The notes under the pieces are model-generated. The model ran no database searches. It was not told the origin of the DNA and saw only the letters and a program-made list of their open reading frames with translations. The translations under genes and the position numbers were made by a program. Shown here piece by piece: positions 52,807 through 56,557 of a stretch of 56,557 nucleotides of DNA. Numbering within the stretch: the stretch's first letter is position 1; the number at the start of each line of letters is the position of its first letter. Source of the stretch: Candidatus Thorarchaeota archaeon SMTZ1-45 (GTDB taxonomy: Archaea > Asgardarchaeota > Thorarchaeia > Thorarchaeales > Thorarchaeaceae); assembly GCA_001563335.1 (NCBI GenBank), contig LRSL01000029.1:1-56557 (forward strand), written 5' to 3'.

Positions 52807-53205
52807 ATGAGAATAATGCCAATCGTGGAGCTAGTGGCTAAAAAGACATTGGAGCGTAATCCAGACATAGGTCTCGATGTAGTGGACCTCATAGTTCTAC
52901 TCTGGATGTATTCGAATCCCTATGATAATAACCGCCGTCAGCTTAGCTCTATGCGAACGGTTCTCAGAATGTCAGAAACTCTCCAAATTCCTGGTGGTGG
53001 ACTTGATGTCACTGAGGATGAGCTTACACAGATAGTACTTGGTAGTCTTCAAAAGCTCAAGAACAAAGGACTTGTCTATATTCGTTCAGCGGGAGTTCAT
53101 TTCGTGAAAGGAACTTTAACTGACACAGGGGTTAATCTCGTGAAGAGGCTAGTTAAGACGCCAGTCTTGAGACGCGTCACTGCAGAATTCGGAAACAATC
53201 CCTAG
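52807..53205 (+). CDS. Winged-helix-like unknown protein
   Basis: 132 residues, basic, with a TEDELTQIVLGSLQKLKNKGLVYIRSAG segment like the second half of a winged helix and a C-terminal LTDTGVNLVKRL helix. Co-directional with the zinc-ribbon protein, 40 bases downstream. Possibly a small transcription regulator. Not recognised at family level. Confidence 0.6.
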   Translation: MRIMPIVELVAKKTLERNPDIGLDVVDLIVLLWMYSNPYDNNRRQLSSMRTVLRMSETLQIPGGGLDVTEDELTQIVLGSLQKLKNKGLVYIRSAGVHFVKGTLTDTGVNLVKRLVKTPVLRRVTAEFGNNP

Positions 53206-53235
53206 TTTTTTGTGAGTAAATTCGGACAAGTGACA

Positions 53236-53247
53236 ACGTTTAAATGC
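53236..53247 (+). promoter_or_regulatory. Promoter of the r-protein operon
   Basis: ACGTTTAAATGC contains a good archaeal TATA box (TTTAAA at 53239-53244). Transcription would start near 53268, giving a roughly 180-base leader before L22, which is long for an archaeal mRNA. Confidence 0.55.
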
Positions 53248-53276
53248 AAAACTATTCCGAAACCGAATTGCTGCTC

Positions 53277-53381
53277 ATGGAGACAGCTGTTTCAGAACCA
53301 ATGGAAGCAGTGCAGACAACTAGTTCTGCTCGCGAGAACAGTCTGCAGACGTGTGCCAGTAGGGTCTGGAGTGGCTTGTAG
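53277..53381 (+). CDS. Possible 34-residue leader peptide upstream of L22
   Basis: ATG 53277 to TAG 53381, starting about ten bases after the predicted transcript start, so it could be translated from a near-leaderless end. The peptide (METAVSEP...) has no recognisable feature. It contains the hairpin at 53312-53346. Coding status is weak; it may simply be leader RNA. Confidence 0.25.
   Translation: METAVSEPMEAVQTTSSARENSLQTCASRVWSGL
53312..53346 (+). other. Hairpin in the r-protein operon leader
   Basis: GCAGAC (53312-53317) pairs with GTCTGC (53341-53346), and GTTCT (53323-53327) pairs with AGAAC (53335-53339), leaving a 7-base loop and an asymmetric internal loop (5 bases against 1). Such a bulged hairpin is a plausible r-protein autoregulation site; that function is inferred. 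Confidence 0.4.
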
Positions 53382-53449
53382 AGCACAATGAAGACTTTGC
53401 AGCTTACAATGTAGGCTAGATGAAGTCCATATAGCGGAAGTGAGGCATT

Positions 53450-53914
53450 ATGCCATCATATGGATACTCAGTCATAGGCATTGACCCGGATAGGACGGCT
53501 ATAGCTAGTGGAAGAAATATGCGGGTTTCACCAAAACAATGCAGAGAAGTCTGCAATCATATTCAAGGAATGATGCTAGACAAGGCAATCGATTTACTGG
53601 AATTAGTAATCGAAGAAAAAGCTTGGATTCCATATAGGCGCCATAGGAAAAAGCGTGGACATCATCCTGGTATGAAGAAGTGGCCTGCTGGAGGGCATCC
53701 TGTGAAAGCCTCGGAACACATTTTGAAGGTCTTGAAAAATGCAGAGGCAAATGCAGACAGCAAAGGGCTTGATATCGACCGTCTAAGGATTTCTCATGCT
53801 GCAACACAGCAAGGTCGAACCTACAAGAAGTACATAGAACGAGCATTTGGTCGAAGTACACCGTACTTTGAGAAGACCTCTCATGTAGAGATCATATTGG
53901 AAGAGGTGGGTTAA
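53450..53914 (+). CDS. rpl22: Large-subunit ribosomal protein uL22
   Basis: 154 residues. The archaeal form with GRNMRVSPKQCREVCNHIQG, the KAWIPYRRHRKKRGHHPG basic loop, and the RAFGRSTPYFEKTSHVEIILEE C-terminus that lines the exit tunnel. ATG 53450 behind GTGAGG. Normally preceded by S19; here it is first in the operon behind its own promoter. S3 begins at the next base. Confidence 0.97.
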   Translation: MPSYGYSVIGIDPDRTAIASGRNMRVSPKQCREVCNHIQGMMLDKAIDLLELVIEEKAWIPYRRHRKKRGHHPGMKKWPAGGHPVKASEHILKVLKNAEANADSKGLDIDRLRISHAATQQGRTYKKYIERAFGRSTPYFEKTSHVEIILEEVG

Positions 53915-54829
53915 ATGTCAGCTGTCAAATACTTCATAGAACAGAACTCCCGTAGACTGGCTATTGATGAGTTCCTTTCCAATGAACTCAATGCTGCAGG
54001 GTATGGGGGAGTAGAGATTCGAAAGATGCCAATGAAATCAGAGGTTGTCATTCACGCCTCTAGACCTGGTGTGGTCATTGGTCGTCGTGGTGCAAAGATA
54101 AGAGAACTGACCTATATTCTAGAGAATGAGTTTGGTATAGAGAATGTCCAGCTTGAAGTGAGTGAGATTGAGAATCCGTGGCTGGATGCAGCGGTGATGG
54201 CATCGCGATTAGCTAGGCAACTAGAGAGAGGTGTCCGCTTTAGAAGAATGGCGTATTGGATTCTTAGACGTGTGATGAGAGCTGGAGCGTTGGGCTGTGA
54301 GATAATTGTCAAAGGGAAGCTTTCAAGTCGAAGGGCACGATATCAAAAGTTCAAGCAGGGGAATATTGCTAAGACAGGAGAACCAGCTGATGCCTTTGTT
54401 GACCATGCTAACGATATGGCAGTTCTGAAACCAGGTGTTATTGGCATAACTGTCCGTATCATGAAACCAGAGTCAAAAGTTCCAGGTGTCATTCATATTA
54501 AACCTCCAAAGCCTAAGAAGAAGGAAGAGATTGAGCTATTAAAGAAGCCTGAAGAAGAAGAGTTGGTTGAGCAGGTAGAGGTGGTTGAGGAAGCCCTTGA
54601 AGGAATCACTGACATTGATGAATTGCGTGAATTAGAGGAGCTTGATGGACTCGAGTTAGTAGATGAACCTCTTGAAGCTGAGAAAATGGCTGAACCTGAA
54701 CCAGAAGAAGAAGTGGAATCAAAAGAAGAGGAAACTGAGTCAGAGGATATAGCTGAAGAGGTTGATGGAGAAAAGATTCTGGAAGATCTCAAGGAATTGG
54801 ATTCTCTAGATGAGGGAGGTGCGGAGTAA
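53915..54829 (+). CDS. rps3: Small-subunit ribosomal protein uS3 with long acidic tail
   Basis: 304 residues. Residues 1-200 are a normal archaeal S3 with KH domain (RPGVVIGRRGAKIREL) and the C-terminal S3 domain (GCEIIVKGKLSSRRAR). The last 100 residues are an extension rich in Glu, Leu and Asp, far longer than in most archaeal S3 proteins. It adjoins L22 with no gap and overlaps L29 by one base. Confidence 0.96.
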   Translation: MSAVKYFIEQNSRRLAIDEFLSNELNAAGYGGVEIRKMPMKSEVVIHASRPGVVIGRRGAKIRELTYILENEFGIENVQLEVSEIENPWLDAAVMASRLARQLERGVRFRRMAYWILRRVMRAGALGCEIIVKGKLSSRRARYQKFKQGNIAKTGEPADAFVDHANDMAVLKPGVIGITVRIMKPESKVPGVIHIKPPKPKKKEEIELLKKPEEEELVEQVEVVEEALEGITDIDELRELEELDGLELVDEPLEAEKMAEPEPEEEVESKEEETESEDIAEEVDGEKILEDLKELDSLDEGGAE

Positions 54830-55041
54830 TGCCAGGACTTAATGCAAAAGAGATTAGAAAATTGACTCCTGCAGAACGTCAGAAGAAGTTGGAGGAGCTA
54901 TATAATGAGATGTCCACCATTAGAATCGAGTCAGCTACTGGCGGAGGCACTGAGAATCCATATAGGATTCGCAACGTGAGGAAAGCAATCGCCCGCATTC
55001 TCACTATTCAACATGAAGAGGAGCTGAATTCAACAGAATGA
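54829..55041 (+). CDS. rpl29: Large-subunit ribosomal protein uL29
   Basis: 70 residues of two helices with the LNAKEIRKLTPAERQKKLEEL start and the NPYRIRNVRKAIARILTI helix at the tunnel exit. ATG 54829 overlaps the S3 stop by one base and its stop overlaps the rnp1 start (ATGA). Confidence 0.95.
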   Translation: MPGLNAKEIRKLTPAERQKKLEELYNEMSTIRIESATGGGTENPYRIRNVRKAIARILTIQHEEELNSTE

Positions 55042-55322
55042 CAATCACTCCTCAGAATATCCTAAGGCATGAGCTTGTGGGTCTACCAACACATATTGTT
55101 GAATCGAAGGACCCCAGCCATGTGTGCAAAGAGGGAATCATTCTATCTGAATCAAAAGAGATGATTCGAATTGGCACAGCTCGGGGTACAATTTCGATTC
55201 CTAAGGGAATCTGTGTCTTTGATTTGACTCTTCCTGATAGTGTGGTAGTCCGAATTAATGGAGAACTACTCAGAGGAAGACCGGAGGACAGGATAAAGAA
55301 ACGTTTCAATAGGAGTTGGTGA
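55038..55322 (+). CDS. rnp1: Ribonuclease P protein component 1 (Rpp29/Pop4)
   Basis: 94 residues; RNase P subunit with the Sm-like barrel (HELVGLPTHIVES, GTISIPKGICVFDL) and C-terminal RGRPEDRIKKR. The gene sits between L29 and S17 in the usual archaeal place, though aIF1, which often precedes it, is at 39544 in this genome. Overlaps L29 by four bases. Confidence 0.95.
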   Translation: MTITPQNILRHELVGLPTHIVESKDPSHVCKEGIILSESKEMIRIGTARGTISIPKGICVFDLTLPDSVVVRINGELLRGRPEDRIKKRFNRSW

Positions 55323-55324
55323 TT

Positions 55325-55693
55325 ATGGCTGCAACCAAGAATAAAGTTCGTAACATTGGTATTCCAAATGTGGAGCCTCCTGAGAAGATCTGTGATGATA
55401 GAAACTGTCCATTTCATGGTAATCTTTCAGTCAGAGGTCGTGTCATGGAGGGAACTGTCACAAGTACTAGAATGCACAAAGCAATCGTCTTTCAAACTGA
55501 TTATCTCAGTCTAATCAAAAAGTACGCACGATATGAGCGTCGTAGATCGAAGAAATTAGCGCACCTACCTCCTTGTATTGAAGCAAACGTGGGAGACACA
55601 GTAAAAGTTGTGGAATGCCGCCCACTGAGCAAGAATATTGCAAGTGTGGTTGTAGCAGTCACGCCAGCAGAAGAAGGAGCAAAGGAGGAATAG
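55325..55693 (+). CDS. rps17: Small-subunit ribosomal protein uS17
   Basis: 122 residues; OB-fold protein. Archaeal N-terminal extension with CDDRNCPFHG, then RGRVMEGTVTSTRMHKAIVFQ and the C-terminal VGDTVKVVECRPLSKN. ATG 55325, nine bases after AGGAG (TTG 55316 abuts the site and is unlikely). Confidence 0.95.
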   Translation: MAATKNKVRNIGIPNVEPPEKICDDRNCPFHGNLSVRGRVMEGTVTSTRMHKAIVFQTDYLSLIKKYARYERRRSKKLAHLPPCIEANVGDTVKVVECRPLSKNIASVVVAVTPAEEGAKEE

Positions 55694-55696
55694 TTT

Positions 55697-56119
55697 GTGT
55701 CAAGAAAAGTTGGAAGAGGAATAAGAAAATTCATCCCTCGTATTGCTAGAGGACTCCCAATCGGTGCTAGGCTTTTGTGCACTGATAATTCTGGAGCTAA
55801 AGAACTGCAACTGATCACTGTCTACGGTTACAAAGGCAAATTGCGAAAGCTCGGTAAGGCTGGAATTGGTGACATGGTAAATGTGTCTGTCACAAAGGGC
55901 AAACAAGAATTGCGTAAACAGGTGCTTCAAGCAATCATTGTGCGTCAGAGAAAACCATACAGGAGACCAGATGGCACTTGGATGCAGTTCGAGGATAACG
56001 CAGCAGTCCTGGTAAAACCAGGAGGTGAACCACAGGGATCCGAACTTAGAGGGCCTATGGCAAGAGAGGTCACTCTGAAATGGCCAAGAGTCGCTGCTAT
56101 CGCGTCAAAGATTGTGTGA
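55697..56119 (+). CDS. rpl14: Large-subunit ribosomal protein uL14
   Basis: 140 residues with the GARLLCTDNSGAKELQLI beta barrel and the RPDGTWMQFEDNAAVLVKPGGEPQGSEL region that contacts 16S rRNA in the intersubunit bridge. GTG start at 55697 after AAAGGAGGAA. Follows S17 by three bases. Confidence 0.96.
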   Translation: MSRKVGRGIRKFIPRIARGLPIGARLLCTDNSGAKELQLITVYGYKGKLRKLGKAGIGDMVNVSVTKGKQELRKQVLQAIIVRQRKPYRRPDGTWMQFEDNAAVLVKPGGEPQGSELRGPMAREVTLKWPRVAAIASKIV

Positions 56120-56130
56120 AGGTGTGTGTG

Positions 56131-56520
56131 ATGGTAAAGAAACCTGTATCAAGATCTCCAAGGAAACAACGCAGGCGTGTACAGACTGCGTCTTTGCACG
56201 AGCGTAAGAACATGCTCAAGTGTAGGCTTGATGAGTTCCTTCAGGAGGAGTATGGCCTACGTTCGCTAGTTGTGAAGAAAGGAGATCTTGTCAAAATCAT
56301 GAGGGGTCAGTTTCGCGACACTGAAGGCAAGGTCACCAGTGTTAGCTACAAGAGAGGTGTAGTCTTTCTTGACAATACAACAATCACAAAGGCAGATGGA
56401 AAGGAATCAGCTGTTCCAATGCATGCATCGAACCTTATGCTTGTGAAGTTGGAGTTAGATGATGAGAGGAAGGCGCTGATAGAGAGAAAAATGATGAAAA
56501 TCGTGGAGAGTGAGGAATAA
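56131..56520 (+). CDS. rpl24: Large-subunit ribosomal protein uL24
   Basis: About 129 residues from ATG 56131. SPRKQRRR N-terminus, then the KOW motif (KKGDLVKIMRGQFRDTEGKV) and KRGVVFLDNTTITKADG. A longer frame from 56080 would overlap L14 and is unlikely. Its stop overlaps the S4e start (TAATG). Confidence 0.94.
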   Translation: MVKKPVSRSPRKQRRRVQTASLHERKNMLKCRLDEFLQEEYGLRSLVVKKGDLVKIMRGQFRDTEGKVTSVSYKRGVVFLDNTTITKADGKESAVPMHASNLMLVKLELDDERKALIERKMMKIVESEE

Positions 56521-56557
56521 TGGCGAGAAGAGGTCAAAAGAAACACTTGAAACGACT
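56520..56557 (+). CDS. rps4e: Small-subunit ribosomal protein eS4, 5' end only
   Basis: ATG at 56520 overlaps the L24 stop. The twelve visible residues MARRGQKKHLKR match the conserved archaeal S4e N-terminus and the expected gene order; the rest is outside the window. Confidence 0.85.
   Translation, partial: MARRGQKKHLKR

Noticed and set aside
1..56557. CRISPR arrays, insertion sequences, rRNA genes
   Set aside because: No regularly spaced repeats, transposase-like ORFs or rRNA stretches were seen on either strand; the only tRNA found is tRNA-Sec.

Overview
The window looks like a chromosomal piece of an archaeon, most likely an Asgard (Promethearchaeota) lineage such as Thorarchaeia. Domain-level evidence is strong: two TFIIB-type factors, Rpo12, aIF1, a geranylgeranylglyceryl phosphate synthase, type II methionine aminopeptidase, tRNA-splicing endonuclease, archaeal-type LeuRS, and archaeal r-protein order with RNase P protein 1 between L29 and S17. 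A roadblock/LC7 protein, a Get3/ArsA ATPase and the archaeal/eukaryal selenocysteine route point towards Asgard archaea, but the phylum is inferred. The metabolism implied is strictly anaerobic and uses tungsten or molybdenum, Fe-S clusters and heterodisulfide reductase.

Layout. 1-6.8 kb: the 3' part of an aldehyde:ferredoxin oxidoreductase (AOR), two tandem ClC-CBS chloride channel paralogues with matching leaders, and a PreA-like dehydrogenase. 6.8-9.0 kb (minus): M24 peptidase and PfkB kinase. 9.0-13.1 kb: a tight operon of MoaD-like protein, cyclic amidohydrolase, polyferredoxin and a second AOR in which one Fe-S cysteine is replaced by Asp. 13.1-22.7 kb: RAM-domain protein, DUF998 protein, LeuRS, a secreted beta-helix protein, a methyltransferase-like protein, an M14-family protein lacking its zinc ligands, and unknown genes. 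22.7-28.3 kb: a structured RNA hairpin, TFB-1, then a selenocysteine locus: PSTK facing tRNA-Sec, an unknown protein, SepSecS and SelB. 28.4-34.7 kb: a membrane polyferredoxin, a ModE-type regulator, a methanogenesis-marker-2-like AIRS protein with two small partners, zinc/coiled-coil proteins, EndA and a PhoU-like protein. 34.8-43.3 kb: UppP, Get3 followed by a 34-residue membrane peptide, Rpo12, a radical SAM protein, aIF1, TFB-2, MetAP, roadblock and GGGP synthase. 43.5-49.3 kb: an HdrA-MvhD fusion with HdrC and HdrB, then MobA-like and HypD. 49.4-53.2 kb: DUF211, small regulators and a ferredoxin. 53.2-56.6 kb: an r-protein operon (L22-S3-L29-Rnp1-S17-L14-L24-S4e) that starts at L22 behind its own promoter and a structured leader.

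How they fit together. The two AORs, their ferredoxin partner, MoaD, MobA and ModE form a W/Mo-pterin theme. HdrABC with fused MvhD, HypD and the polyferredoxins form an electron-bifurcation and hydrogenase theme. The selenocysteine locus is nearly complete (tRNA, kinase, Sep-to-Sec synthase, elongation factor); a recognisable SelD and any gene with an in-frame UGA were not found here. The points I would follow up first are the unknown protein embedded in the Sec operon, the unassigned hairpin RNA beside it, the Get3-linked micro-membrane protein, the Asp-substituted AOR with its amidohydrolase/MoaD operon, the zinc-less M14 protein, and the MMP2-like operon with two overlooked small proteins.
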